The notes: a model not told the origin generated them from the sequence alone. Positions 7,570 to 13,596 are shown, counted from the first letter of the stretch. The stretch is DNA of 13,596 nucleotides from Faecalibacterium sp. CAG:74 (GCA_000437595.1 FR899896.1:43662-57257); one strand, 5' to 3'. Program-made: numbers and translations.

Positions 7570-7905
7570 TTAGTCAATCGACATTCTGACGCGCTCCAAC
7601 ACGTCTTGCAGCAAGTCCTCCGGCAGTGTTTCCACGCAGACTGCGCCGCGCGCCTGATAATCCAGCGACTTGACGTGTTCGCAAAGGATTTCGCCCTGCG
7701 TTCTCGTGCGTTCATCCAGCGGAACATGCATCGGGTAATCTTTCGTCTTGCTCGTAATCGGGCAGACAATCGCCATATGCGTATAGCGGTGGAAGCTGGC
7801 ATTGCTGATAACCAGTGCTGGGCGGCGACCGCCTTGCTCATGCCCTGCCTGCGGATTGAAATTCATGACGACAATGTCGCCTTGCTTCGGTTGGTATGTG
7901 CTCAT
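7570..7905 (-). CDS. mazF: MazF/PemK-family endoribonuclease toxin
   Basis: The 111-residue protein has the MazF/PemK fold signature. An N-terminal GDIVVMNFNP strand is followed by GHEQGGRRPALVISN (residues about 21-35), then the VCPITS strand, and a helical C-terminus. Members are sequence-specific, ribosome-independent mRNA interferases that arrest growth when the antitoxin is lost, and the cleavage site cannot be read from sequence. The key Arg of GGRRPA and the Thr/Ser of PITS are present, so it looks active. Its ATG overlaps the antitoxin stop by one base (TGATG), and a GGAGGT lies within the antitoxin 3' end eight bases upstream. The arrangement of antitoxin first with overlap is standard for a type II module. 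Confidence 0.93.
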   Translation of the reverse strand: MSTYQPKQGDIVVMNFNPQAGHEQGGRRPALVISNASFHRYTHMAIVCPITSKTKDYPMHVPLDERTRTQGEILCEHVKSLDYQARGAVCVETLPEDLLQDVLERVRMSID

Positions 7906-8150
7906 CAGTCCAGTACCTCCAGCCCAACATCCGCGCCGGTGTCAATTTCCATCGGCTGATAATCGCCCTCATACCCAGCAAAGAGTTCGTCGAGCGTTTG
8001 CGGACGGCGCAGTTTGCGGAGAAGAATGGTTTCCTTATCAGCAATCAGTTCTACCTCGTCGTTTTCGCATAAATGCGCGGCAAGCATCACACTTTTGGGG
8101 ATGCGGATGCCTTGGCTGTTGCCCCACTTAGTGATTGCGCTAACGGTCAT
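7905..8150 (-). CDS. mazE: MazE/AbrB-family antitoxin
   Basis: The 81-residue protein has an AbrB/MazE swapped-hairpin DNA-binding domain at the N-terminus (ITKWGNSQGIRIPKSV, then ENDEVELIADKETILLRK). An acidic C-terminal tail (GYEGDYQ...TGADVGLEVLD) by family binds and blocks the toxin. ATG 8150 is preferred over the GTG at 8153, because AGGGAGGA then sits seven bases upstream rather than four. By family it should neutralise the downstream MazF-type toxin and autorepress the operon. The promoter carries palindromes suited to that. Confidence 0.92.
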   Translation of the reverse strand: MTVSAITKWGNSQGIRIPKSVMLAAHLCENDEVELIADKETILLRKLRRPQTLDELFAGYEGDYQPMEIDTGADVGLEVLD

Positions 8151-8170
8151 CACGATTCCTCCCTTCGTTG

Positions 8171-8200
8171 TCGTACGATAATAGTATATACGAAAGTATA
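8171..8200. promoter_or_regulatory. Palindromes in the toxin-antitoxin promoter (putative operators)
   Basis: TATAC-GAAA-GTATA (8187-8200) is a perfect interrupted palindrome between the -35 and -10 boxes, overlapping the -10. The 8-bp palindrome TCGTACGA (8171-8178) lies at the expected start of transcription. Binding here would block RNA polymerase, as expected for MazE-type autorepression. The assignment is inference from position. Confidence 0.55.
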
Positions 8201-8212
8201 GCCGTTTGTCAA
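8183..8212 (-). promoter_or_regulatory. Sigma-A-type promoter of the toxin-antitoxin operon
   Basis: Reading the minus strand, TTGACA (8212-8207) and TATACT (8188-8183) are separated by 18 bases. The -10 box is about 32 bases before the antitoxin start. The -35 is a full consensus match and the -10 is one base off TATAAT. Confidence 0.8.
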
Positions 8213-8248
8213 GAGAAACTCAGCGAAAAGCGTTATTTTCACACAAAC

Positions 8249-8287
8249 GCGCCCTCCCCCTTCACGCACTGCGAAGAGGGAGGGCGC
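8249..8287 (-). terminator. Terminator-like hairpin after the sugar ABC operon
   Basis: GCGCCCTCCC (8249-8258) pairs perfectly with GGGAGGGCGC (8278-8287). A second inner stem CTTC/GAAG (8260-8263 with 8273-8276) lies beyond one C-A mismatch. It sits 20 bases past the last permease stop on the minus strand, followed by GTTTGTGTG. The U-tract is weak. Confidence 0.65.
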
Positions 8288-8307
8288 ATTCATTTCCGGG
8301 AAAATCC

Positions 8308-9207
8308 TTACTCCTTCCCGCCGCCGACCGCAACGCCAGCAATGATGAACTTGCTGAGGAAGAGGTAGACGATGATGACGGGGAGAATCGAGAGGGCAAT
8401 CATCATGTAGACCTGCCCCATGTCAAACTTCAGGAAGTCGGCGCTGCGGAGCTGAGCAATCAAAATCGGCAGCGTCTTTTTGTTCGCGGAGTTCAGAATC
8501 AGGGCGGGGGTGAAGTAGTTGTTCCACGCGCCGACGAAGGTGAAAATCGCCTGAACCGCCAAAGCGGGCTTAATCATCGGCAGAACGATGCGGTTGAACG
8601 TGCCGAACTCGCTGCTGCCGTCAATGCGGGCGGCTTCGATGACCTCCAGCGGCAGGCTCGCCTGCATGTACTGGTACATGAAGTAGAACACCGCGGGGCT
8701 GGCGATAGACGGCAGGAACAGCGGCAGGAGCGAATCCTTCAAGTTCATCTTGCCCATCAGCTGCACAAAGCCCAGCGCGGAAACCTGCGTCGGCATCGTC
8801 ATAATCAGCAGGATGAAGGTAAGGGCGAGCGCGCGCCCCTTGAAGCGGTACGCGTGAATGCCGAACGCCGTCAGCGCGGAGAAGTAGCACGCAAAAATCG
8901 CCGTCATGGCGGAAACGATGAGCGAATTGCGCATACCGGAGATAATCGGGATGTTCGCGTTGTTTATCACCTGCGTGAAGTTGTTGCACAGCGACGTCCA
9001 CGAACCCGGCAGGAACGAGAAGCCCTTCTGGATATCCGCGTGCGGGCGGGTTGCGTTGATGATGAGGACGTAGAAGAAGAACAGGCACAGCGCGCAGAGC
9101 AGAATCAGCACCGCATACGCCACGATGCGCCGCGCGGTCAGCACCGCATGGGCGCCGGTCTGCTGGTCTTTTGTCTTGGGCTGCACTTTCATCATTGCCT
9201 GACTCAT
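8308..9207 (-). CDS. Carbohydrate ABC transporter permease (MalG-type, CUT1)
   Basis: The 299-residue membrane protein is the second permease subunit of a CUT1 sugar importer. A first transmembrane segment at about 27-50 (RIVAYAVLILLCALCLFFFYV) follows a polar N-terminus, and about five more segments are visible. The cytoplasmic EAA loop that contacts the ATPase is E191-A-A-R-I-D-G197 ... I-V-L-P210, a good match to the family pattern. The tail ends AGVAVGGGKE. The ATG overlaps the stop of the preceding permease by four bases (ATGA), so the two are translationally coupled and probably made in equal amounts. A GGGAGG in the end of the upstream gene serves as ribosome binding site. The substrate is not determinable. 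Confidence 0.93.
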   Translation of the reverse strand: MSQAMMKVQPKTKDQQTGAHAVLTARRIVAYAVLILLCALCLFFFYVLIINATRPHADIQKGFSFLPGSWTSLCNNFTQVINNANIPIISGMRNSLIVSAMTAIFACYFSALTAFGIHAYRFKGRALALTFILLIMTMPTQVSALGFVQLMGKMNLKDSLLPLFLPSIASPAVFYFMYQYMQASLPLEVIEAARIDGSSEFGTFNRIVLPMIKPALAVQAIFTFVGAWNNYFTPALILNSANKKTLPILIAQLRSADFLKFDMGQVYMMIALSILPVIIVYLFLSKFIIAGVAVGGGKE

Positions 9208-10172
9208 GCCGCTTTGCCTCCCTTCACAGCCTTCGCCGCTTTCACAGGCTTGGGCTTGCGTTCATCATCGCCGCGCGTCGTGCGCATGATGACCACGCAC
9301 AGCACCGCGCAGATCACAAACATGATGGCAGACACCGCGCCCGCACGGCCGTAATTCTTCGACGTGCCGATGAAGTTGTTCAGATACATGACGACGGTCA
9401 TGGAGGAGCGAACCGGGTCGCCCTTGCCGTTGGTCAAAATCTGCGGAACGTCGAACATCTGCAGGCCGCCGATGAGGGACGTGACGAGCGTGTAGACGAG
9501 GATGGGGCGAATCAGCGGCAGGGTAATCTTCCAGAACGTCTGATTCGGGGTCGCGCCGTCAATCTGCGCCGCCTCGAACATGGAGGGGCTGATGCCCATC
9601 ATCGCCGCCATCAGGATGATGGTGGTGTTGCCGAACCACATCAGGAAGTTCATCAGCGCGACGAGCGAACGCGTGCCCCAGATATTCGAGAGGAAGCGGA
9701 TGGGTTCGCCGCCGAGTGCCTGAATCATGTTGTTGACCGGGCCCTGATCAGCGAAGAGGGCGAAGAACAGCATGGCGAACGCGGACGCCATAATCAGGTT
9801 GGGCATGTAGATGACGGTCTTGAAGAAGCCTTGGCACTTCAGCTTCAGGCGGTTATCGGTGAACCACGCCGCCAGCAGAAGCGAGAAGACAATCTGCGGG
9901 ATGAAGCCCATCAGCCACATGATGATGGTGTTGCCGAAGTATCTGGGCAAATCCTTGGAGAAAACGTACAAGTAGTTCGTCCAGCCGACGAATTTCGGGC
10001 CGACCTGAATCAGACCGCCCTGCTTGAAGAAATACTCAAAGAAGCTGTAATAAATCGTCGAGACGAGCGGATAGAGCTGGAACAGCGCAAACACGATGAA
10101 GAACGGCGCGATGAACACATAGCCCCATTTGGCATAGCTGACGGAGCGGACTTTCTTTTTTGCTCCCTGCAT
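9204..10172 (-). CDS. Carbohydrate ABC transporter permease (MalF/UgpA-type, CUT1)
   Basis: The 322-residue protein is the first permease subunit. Membrane segments start near residue 17 (YVFIAPFFIVFALFQLYPLV), with about six in all. The EAA motif is E200-A-A-Q-I-D-G206 ... I-T-L-P219, matching the consensus spacing exactly. The C-terminus carries an unusual Lys/Ala/Pro-rich basic tail of about 25 residues (RKPKPVKAAKAVKGGKAA), which is absent from the partner. An in-frame TGA closely precedes ATG 10172, which fixes the start. A GGAAGG lies 14 bases upstream, a longer spacing than usual, which may lower translation. It is separated by 173 bases with large hairpins from the binding-protein gene. 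Confidence 0.92.
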   Translation of the reverse strand: MQGAKKKVRSVSYAKWGYVFIAPFFIVFALFQLYPLVSTIYYSFFEYFFKQGGLIQVGPKFVGWTNYLYVFSKDLPRYFGNTIIMWLMGFIPQIVFSLLLAAWFTDNRLKLKCQGFFKTVIYMPNLIMASAFAMLFFALFADQGPVNNMIQALGGEPIRFLSNIWGTRSLVALMNFLMWFGNTTIILMAAMMGISPSMFEAAQIDGATPNQTFWKITLPLIRPILVYTLVTSLIGGLQMFDVPQILTNGKGDPVRSSMTVVMYLNNFIGTSKNYGRAGAVSAIMFVICAVLCVVIMRTTRGDDERKPKPVKAAKAVKGGKAA

Positions 10173-10206
10173 CCGGAATCACCAATCCTTCCTACGTTCG
10201 TTTGCC

Positions 10207-10267
10207 CCAATGATGACCTCTGGCATCCGGCGGGCGTGGGGATTTCGCTGCCAGAGGTCACCATTGG
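10207..10267 (-). promoter_or_regulatory. Long stem-loop between binding-protein and permease genes
   Basis: TGACCTCTGGCA (10214-10225) pairs perfectly with TGCCAGAGGTCA (10249-10260). After one mismatch, CCAATG (10207-10212) pairs with CATTGG (10262-10267). The stem is therefore about 19 bp with a 23-base loop. No U-tract follows, so it is more likely an mRNA-stabilising or attenuating element than a full terminator. Confidence 0.65.
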
Positions 10268-10296
10268 AACAGAATACAATTTTCTTCGTAATGCAA

Positions 10297-10325
10297 GCAG
10301 GGACGGGCGCAATGCCCGCCCCTGC
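10297..10325 (-). promoter_or_regulatory. Second stem-loop just after the binding-protein gene
   Basis: A 12-bp GC-rich stem (10297-10308 with 10314-10325, one A-C mismatch, loop GCAAT) starts 20 bases after the binding-protein stop codon. On the minus strand it is followed by TTGCATTACG, with no T-run. Such 3' hairpins protect the upstream message from exonucleases and allow excess binding protein over permease. Confidence 0.65.
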
Positions 10326-10345
10326 CGCTTGGTTTGTGGTGCGAA

Positions 10346-11722
10346 TTACTTCGCGTCCGGCCACTGGAAGTTCACCAGTTCCGGATACTTTTCGGAGATG
10401 ATGCTCTCGAACTGCGCCTTGGCTTCGTCGATGGTGGCGTTGCCGTCGAAGTAGTTCTTGAACGCGCCCTGGAAGGATTCGTTCAGACCCTGGTCATAAG
10501 CAGAGATGTTGCTCATGTCGATCTTCGGAGCCGCTTCCGCGAACAGCGCGATGTGGTTCTGGCCGCCGAGGAAGGCAGAGGAGTAGTTCTGCGCCAGCTC
10601 GTTCATAGCCGCCACGTTGTTGGTGTAGTCCTGCGTGTCCTCGGTAATCTTCTTGGCGATCGCCGCGTCGCAGGTCAGCTTCTGCATAACGTCCTTAATG
10701 GTCGCCACGTTGTCGGTGCCAGCAGCCGCGCAAATCCAGGTGCCGCCCCAGTAGTAAGCCTGCGGGCCCTGGCAGACCGCGTAGTCGCCATAAGCGCCGT
10801 TGCCGACTTCTTCCTTGCCGCCGTTAGCGACGGAAGTTTCCAGAGAGTTGCCCAGCAGGGTGAAGTTGATGCCCCAAGTGGAGTAGAAGAAGCCGAAGAC
10901 CTTGCCGGTCGGGCCCTGATCAGCCGCCCAGGTCGCGTCCCACAGGGAAGACTTGTGGTTGTAACCCTTGTCGGTGTACAGCTTGGTCTGGTCAACCCAC
11001 TTCATCAGGTTCGCGTCAACGACCACGGTTTCGCCGTCGTCAGCAACCCACGGAGCGGACACGTTGTTGGAGAAGGTGCGGTACGCATCGTCATAGCCGG
11101 AGAGCATGTAGTAGCCCTTCGCAGCCGCCTGCTCAGCGACAGCGTTGAACTTGTCCCAGTCAGCCAGCGCTTCCTGCACTGCATCGGGATCGTCCGTGCC
11201 CAGCACGTCCTTGGCGATGGAGCGGCGATACGCGAACAGGCCGGGGGTCGCCTGCCAGGTGACAGCCTTCAGCTTGCCATCAGCGGAGGTGGCGATTTCC
11301 TGCGTGTACTTGTACTGGCCGGCCAGATCTTCGTCCGTCAGGCCGATGTCCGCCTTCACGTCCAGCGTGTAGGGGGAATCGACGTACTTCAAAGCGTAGT
11401 CAGCTTCGATCAGGAAGATGTCGATCTTGTCGTCAGCCGCGGCGGATTCCTGCGCGCGCAGGGCTTCGTCCAGCTTGTTCTGGTAGTTGTTGCCCTCGTT
11501 GGGGTTGATCGTCCACTTAACGATGGTGCCATCGTTCAGGGTGGTGGTGGACTTATCCTCAGCAATTTCCTTCACTTCGGGATAGTAGGCGTTGAAGCGG
11601 CTCTGGAATTCATCGTTCCAGCACCAGATGTTCAGCACCTTGCCCTCGGCGGTTTCCGCCGATGCCAGCGTGGCCGGAACGACCATCATCAGGCACAGAA
11701 GCAGAGCGACGAGCTTTTTCAT
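10346..11722 (-). CDS. Sugar ABC transporter solute-binding protein (CUT1)
   Basis: The 458-residue extracellular binding protein delivers a sugar or oligosaccharide to the permeases encoded next. It starts MKKLVALLLCLMMVV and has a signal peptide with probable cleavage after ASA (residue 22). The mature N-terminus is ETAEGKVLNIWCWNDEFQSR, the usual first strand of cluster B/D-type binding proteins, with many Trp and Tyr residues suited to sugar stacking (YYWGGTW, PELVNFQWPD). AGGAGG lies eight bases before the ATG. A lipobox is not evident: Cys10 sits inside the hydrophobic core rather than at a cleavage site. That is unusual for a Gram-positive binding protein, which is normally a lipoprotein. 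The ligand is unknown. Confidence 0.92.
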   Translation of the reverse strand: MKKLVALLLCLMMVVPATLASAETAEGKVLNIWCWNDEFQSRFNAYYPEVKEIAEDKSTTTLNDGTIVKWTINPNEGNNYQNKLDEALRAQESAAADDKIDIFLIEADYALKYVDSPYTLDVKADIGLTDEDLAGQYKYTQEIATSADGKLKAVTWQATPGLFAYRRSIAKDVLGTDDPDAVQEALADWDKFNAVAEQAAAKGYYMLSGYDDAYRTFSNNVSAPWVADDGETVVVDANLMKWVDQTKLYTDKGYNHKSSLWDATWAADQGPTGKVFGFFYSTWGINFTLLGNSLETSVANGGKEEVGNGAYGDYAVCQGPQAYYWGGTWICAAAGTDNVATIKDVMQKLTCDAAIAKKITEDTQDYTNNVAAMNELAQNYSSAFLGGQNHIALFAEAAPKIDMSNISAYDQGLNESFQGAFKNYFDGNATIDEAKAQFESIISEKYPELVNFQWPDAK

Positions 11723-11745
11723 GGGATTTTCCTCCTCTTTAATGG

Positions 11746-11760
11746 GCGGGTTGTGCCCGC
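11746..11760 (-). promoter_or_regulatory. Small hairpin in the binding-protein gene leader
   Basis: GCGGG (11746-11750) and CCCGC (11756-11760) form a 5-bp stem just upstream of the strong AGGAGG of the binding-protein gene. It may protect the 5' end of a processed transcript. No convincing promoter was found in 11723-11832, so transcription probably comes from the regulator promoter. Confidence 0.4.
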
Positions 11761-11803
11761 TATATTTCCAGCGGCTTCCCTGCCGCGGGAATACGATGTG
11801 GGG

Positions 11804-11835
11804 TGATTTTTCCGCCTCCTCTTGCGGAAAAATCA
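11804..11835. repeat. Perfect 12-bp inverted repeat overlapping the regulator stop codon
   Basis: TGATTTTTCCGC (11804-11815) and GCGGAAAAATCA (11824-11835) are perfect inverted repeats around an 8-base loop, and the minus-strand stop codon lies inside (11833-11835). On both strands the T-run precedes and the A-run follows the GC core, the reverse of a classical terminator. On the minus strand the loop reads AAGAGGAG, resembling a ribosome binding site. Confidence 0.7.
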
Positions 11836-12870
11836 GCTGTTGGCGGCGTCTGCCTTCACCGGGCAGATGCCCATGGATTCGCCCTCCAGCAGCTTAACCG
11901 GAATTGTTGCGGTTTCGCTGCCAGCGGTGCGCGGGTTCTCGATGCGGTCAATCAGGAATTCCGCCGCCTGTGCGCCGATACGCTTGGTATCCTGCTCGAT
12001 GGTGGTCAGCCGCGGCTGAAGCATCTGCGTCAGGCGGATGCCGTCGTATCCAGCCAGGGACAAATCCTCCGGCACGCGCAGATTCAGCTGCTTTGCTGCC
12101 TGCATCGCGCCCAGGGTCGAGTGGTCGTCCGGCAGCAGGATACACGTCGGCGGGTCAGGGCGGTTCATCAGGTTCAGCACCGCCTGCATACTCGTGGCGG
12201 GGTTGTCGTAGAGCGCCTCGACGACGAAGTCCAGGTTCACATTCAGCCCGTGTTCCTGCATCGCGCGGTAGAAGCCGATGATGCGGTTCTCCGTGACGGA
12301 GGATTTTTCGCCGTGGACATACGCGATTTTGCGGTGTCCCTTCTGATAAGCGGCATCCACCAGCAGCTTGAGTCCGCCGATGTTGTCCGACAGCACGCAT
12401 GAGCGGTTGTTGAAGCTGTGGTCGATGGTGACGACGGGCAAATTGCTGTCCACCAGCTCAATGACCTCCGGCGCGTAGAAATCAGCGCAGACGACGCACA
12501 CGCCGTCCACATTGCGGTATCGGCAGTGCTCCAGATAGGTCATGCCCGTCCACCCGATGTGGTGGTTGATGAAGGTGATGTCATACCCGCGCTTCTCCCC
12601 CGCCGACTTGAACGCATCCAGCACGGAGGCGAAGAAGCTGTGCGTCAGACCCGTGCCGCGCTTTTCTTGGAACAGAACGCCCAAGTTGTAGGAGCGGTTG
12701 GTTTTGAGCGTGCGGGCGATGGCGTTGGGGTAATAGCCGATTTCACGCGCCGTGCGCTGCACGAGTTCGCGGGTTTCGAGGCTGATGTCCGCGTAGTTGT
12801 TGAACGCCTTGCTGACAGTGGAGATGGACAGGCCGCACTTTGCGGAAACATCCTTGATGGTCACGGCCAT
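11833..12870 (-). CDS. LacI/GalR-family transcriptional regulator
   Basis: The 345-residue regulator has a N-terminal helix-turn-helix (TIKDVSAKCGLSISTVSKAFN, residues about 4-24) and a hinge helix (PNAIARTLKTNRSYNLGVL, about 48-66). A periplasmic-binding-protein-like sugar-sensing domain extends to about residue 330 (FINHHIGWTG, DGVCVVCADF, GHRKIAYVHG, PEDLSLAGYDG). Length and order are normal for the family. AAGGAGG at 12878-12884 precedes the ATG. It is the first gene of the apparent sugar-import operon and probably represses its own promoter, in which an AAACCGGTTT palindrome lies just past the -10 box, releasing it when an inducing sugar binds. The identity of the inducer is unknown. Confidence 0.93.
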   Translation of the reverse strand: MAVTIKDVSAKCGLSISTVSKAFNNYADISLETRELVQRTAREIGYYPNAIARTLKTNRSYNLGVLFQEKRGTGLTHSFFASVLDAFKSAGEKRGYDITFINHHIGWTGMTYLEHCRYRNVDGVCVVCADFYAPEVIELVDSNLPVVTIDHSFNNRSCVLSDNIGGLKLLVDAAYQKGHRKIAYVHGEKSSVTENRIIGFYRAMQEHGLNVNLDFVVEALYDNPATSMQAVLNLMNRPDPPTCILLPDDHSTLGAMQAAKQLNLRVPEDLSLAGYDGIRLTQMLQPRLTTIEQDTKRIGAQAAEFLIDRIENPRTAGSETATIPVKLLEGESMGICPVKADAANS

Positions 12871-12945
12871 GGGCGCCCCTCCTTTCGTCTTTGCTGGAAG
12901 CGCCGAGGCGGGTTAGCGTTCTGCTTCCGGGACATGTGATGCTCA

Positions 12946-12976
12946 CGAACCCGTTCGGCTTTTGCTAAACCGGTTT
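12946..12976. promoter_or_regulatory. LacI-type operator and adjacent palindrome downstream of the promoter
   Basis: AAACCGGTTT (12967-12976) is a perfect 10-bp palindrome with the central CG typical of LacI-family operators. It begins 12 bases beyond the -10 box on the minus strand, covering the start region. A second palindrome, CGAAC-CC-GTTCG (12946-12957), follows ten bases on. The position suits repression by the adjacent regulator. Confidence 0.65.
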
Positions 12977-12988
12977 CGTGATGGTTAG

Positions 12989-13017
12989 AGTATACACCAC
13001 CCGCGCAAAAAAATCAA
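12989..13017 (-). promoter_or_regulatory. Sigma-A-type promoter of the regulator-sugar transport operon
   Basis: On the minus strand TTGATT (13017-13012) and TATACT (12994-12989) are separated by exactly 17 bases. The promoter lies 119 bases before the regulator start, in an AT-rich stretch. The leader it would make contains GGAAGC/GCTTCC (12896-12901 with 12923-12928), able to form a loose stem-loop. Confidence 0.8.
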
Positions 13018-13072
13018 GTGTTTTCCTGTGTTTTTTTATAAAAAATTTTTCCGGATTCTCCATTTCGCGTGT

Positions 13073-13086
13073 TGTAACCGTTTCCA
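13073..13086. promoter_or_regulatory. Putative cre (CcpA) site upstream of the operon promoter
   Basis: TGTAACCGTTTCCA matches the Bacillus cre consensus TGWAANCGNTNWCA at every defined position but one (C in place of W at position 12). It lies 56 bases upstream of the -35 box. It suggests catabolite control, though another LacI-family protein could bind it. Confidence 0.5.
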
Positions 13087-13122
13087 TTCCTGTGTTTTCA
13101 AGGGTTTGCGGCATTTTTTACG

Positions 13123-13153
13123 AAAACGTTTTGTCTGCTTGCGAAATCGTTTC
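13123..13153. promoter_or_regulatory. Two further LacI-like palindromes in the upstream region
   Basis: AAAACGTTTT (13123-13132) is a perfect 10-bp palindrome, and GAAA-TCG-TTTC (13143-13153) follows ten bases later. Both have the AAA..CG..TTT pattern of LacI-family sites. They may be auxiliary operators for looping. The AT-rich context makes chance occurrence possible. Confidence 0.4.
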
Positions 13154-13170
13154 AGCATGAAATTCCGGTC

Positions 13171-13206
13171 AAAAAATGACCATCCAGTCGGATTTGCTGG
13201 ATGGTC
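13171..13206 (-). terminator. Intrinsic terminator of the glycosyltransferase gene
   Basis: On the minus strand GACCATCCAG (13206-13197) and CTGGATGGTC (13187-13178) form a perfect 10-bp stem with a 9-base loop, followed at once by A and six T residues (13176-13171). This is a classical rho-independent terminator for the gene ending at 13330. Nothing else is recognisable between 13207 and 13329. Confidence 0.9.
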
Positions 13207-13329
13207 GCAGGGAGGATTTTCGGTTTTTCGGATTTTGCCGGACGGTGCGCGGGCATTGCGGTCGAAAGCACGCCGTCAGGCTGCACGCGCCCTGATTGCC
13301 AATGCGGATGCGCCCGTTCGCCTGCCTGC

Positions 13330-13596
13330 TCATTCCACTTCTTCCAGCTTCCGCAGTGCCCGCTTCGTGTTCTCTCCCGCCCGAAGCTGCGCCCCGACCC
13401 GCCGCGCGTTCGCCGCGTATCGCTGGTAGTCCTCCTCCGGCATCGTCCGAATCAGCTCCGGCAGCTCGCGCAGGCTGTTCAGCGCCACGCCGACCTGCTC
13501 CCGCGCCACAAAATCCGCCGCCGCGGCGTTCTTCGCAACAATCACCGGCAGTCCGCCCGCGAGGTATGTTGACAGCTTGTGCGGGCTGTTCAGCAG
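13330..13596 (-). CDS. Glycosyltransferase, C-terminal end (galactofuranosyltransferase-like), truncated by the window
   Basis: The frame is open to the window edge and ends at TGA (13332-13330), giving the last 88 residues of a larger protein. The segment NSPHKLSTYLAGGLPVIVAKN followed by AAADFVAREQVGVALNSLRELPELI is typical of the nucleotide-sugar-binding C-terminal half of GT-B-type transferases in polysaccharide clusters, in which the donor site precedes a final helix. By family it would transfer a sugar, possibly galactofuranose, to a cell-surface glycan. Donor and acceptor cannot be judged from the fragment. The apparent GTG start at 13545 is internal, since homologous sequence continues upstream of it. 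It belongs to a separate unit from the downstream regulator, isolated by a strong terminator. Confidence 0.8.
   Translation of the reverse strand: MLNSPHKLSTYLAGGLPVIVAKNAAAADFVAREQVGVALNSLRELPELIRTMPEEDYQRYAANARRVGAQLRAGENTKRALRKLEEVE

Noticed and set aside
5664..7841. A 725-codon open frame on the minus strand opposite the surface-protein gene
   Set aside because: It is a GC-driven shadow. It has Arg/His/Val-rich low-complexity composition, no ribosome binding site, spans the hairpin and the toxin gene end, and has no recognisable domain.
11690..11700. Cys10 of the binding protein as a lipoprotein cysteine
   Set aside because: The residues before it (VALLL) do not form a lipobox (L-A/S-G/A-C type), and the hydrophobic core continues after it to a type I cleavage site.
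8206..11806. Three long plus-strand open frames (8206-9354, 9171-10454, 10334-11806) opposite the ABC transporter genes
   Set aside because: They are mirror frames of clearly identified permease and binding-protein genes. Their translations are Arg/Gln/His-rich without family motifs, and they lack start signals.

Overview
This is a GC-rich, Gram-positive-type chromosomal segment, most likely from an anaerobic gut or rumen Clostridia (Firmicutes/Bacillota) lineage. The reasons are an exported L,D-transpeptidase and a surface protein with Thr/Pro-rich stalks, a CUT1 sugar importer under a LacI-family regulator, strong AGGAGG ribosome binding sites, and sigma-A type promoters. A Christensenellales-like host is possible from the style of the signal peptides, but the sequence alone does not settle it. 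No tRNA, rRNA, CRISPR array, transposase or phage gene is visible.

Left half, plus strand. The window opens inside a HAD-family phosphatase gene (1-458, 5' end missing). Next comes a cell-envelope pair: a secreted multidomain L,D-transpeptidase (519-2483) and a CvpA-family membrane protein (2492-3199) whose ribosome binding site overlaps the transpeptidase stop codon. After a short intergenic region with a twin-hairpin repeat lies a very large secreted surface protein. It has a signal peptide, nine perfect-length 13-residue PTATPxPENPTxx repeats, a Cys/His-containing segment, a beta-rich region and an MBG/YDG-like module. Its frame is broken at 5697-5776 by a 40-bp tandem duplication. Removing one copy restores a single 1330-residue protein from TTG 3473 to TAA 7505. 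The two annotated pieces are therefore halves of one gene, split either by a real duplication or by an assembly error.

Right half, minus strand. A strong hairpin (7526-7557) separates the convergent halves. Then, read right to left: the C-terminal end of a glycosyltransferase (13596-13330) with a clear intrinsic terminator; a regulatory region with a consensus-like promoter, a LacI-type operator and a near-perfect cre-like site; and the apparent operon lacI-type regulator, solute-binding protein, permease, permease (12870-8308). The two permeases overlap by ATGA, and large hairpins sit between the binding-protein gene and the permeases. No ATPase is encoded, so the importer probably borrows a shared MsmX-type ATPase. 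Downstream of the operon terminator is a MazE/MazF-type toxin-antitoxin pair (8150-7570) with its own promoter and a palindrome between the -35 and -10 boxes.

No wholly new system is clearly demonstrated. The most notable features are the duplication-split surface protein, a putative zinc-binding H-x4-C/CPYC module fused to the L,D-transpeptidase, and the cluster of LacI-type palindromes upstream of the sugar operon.
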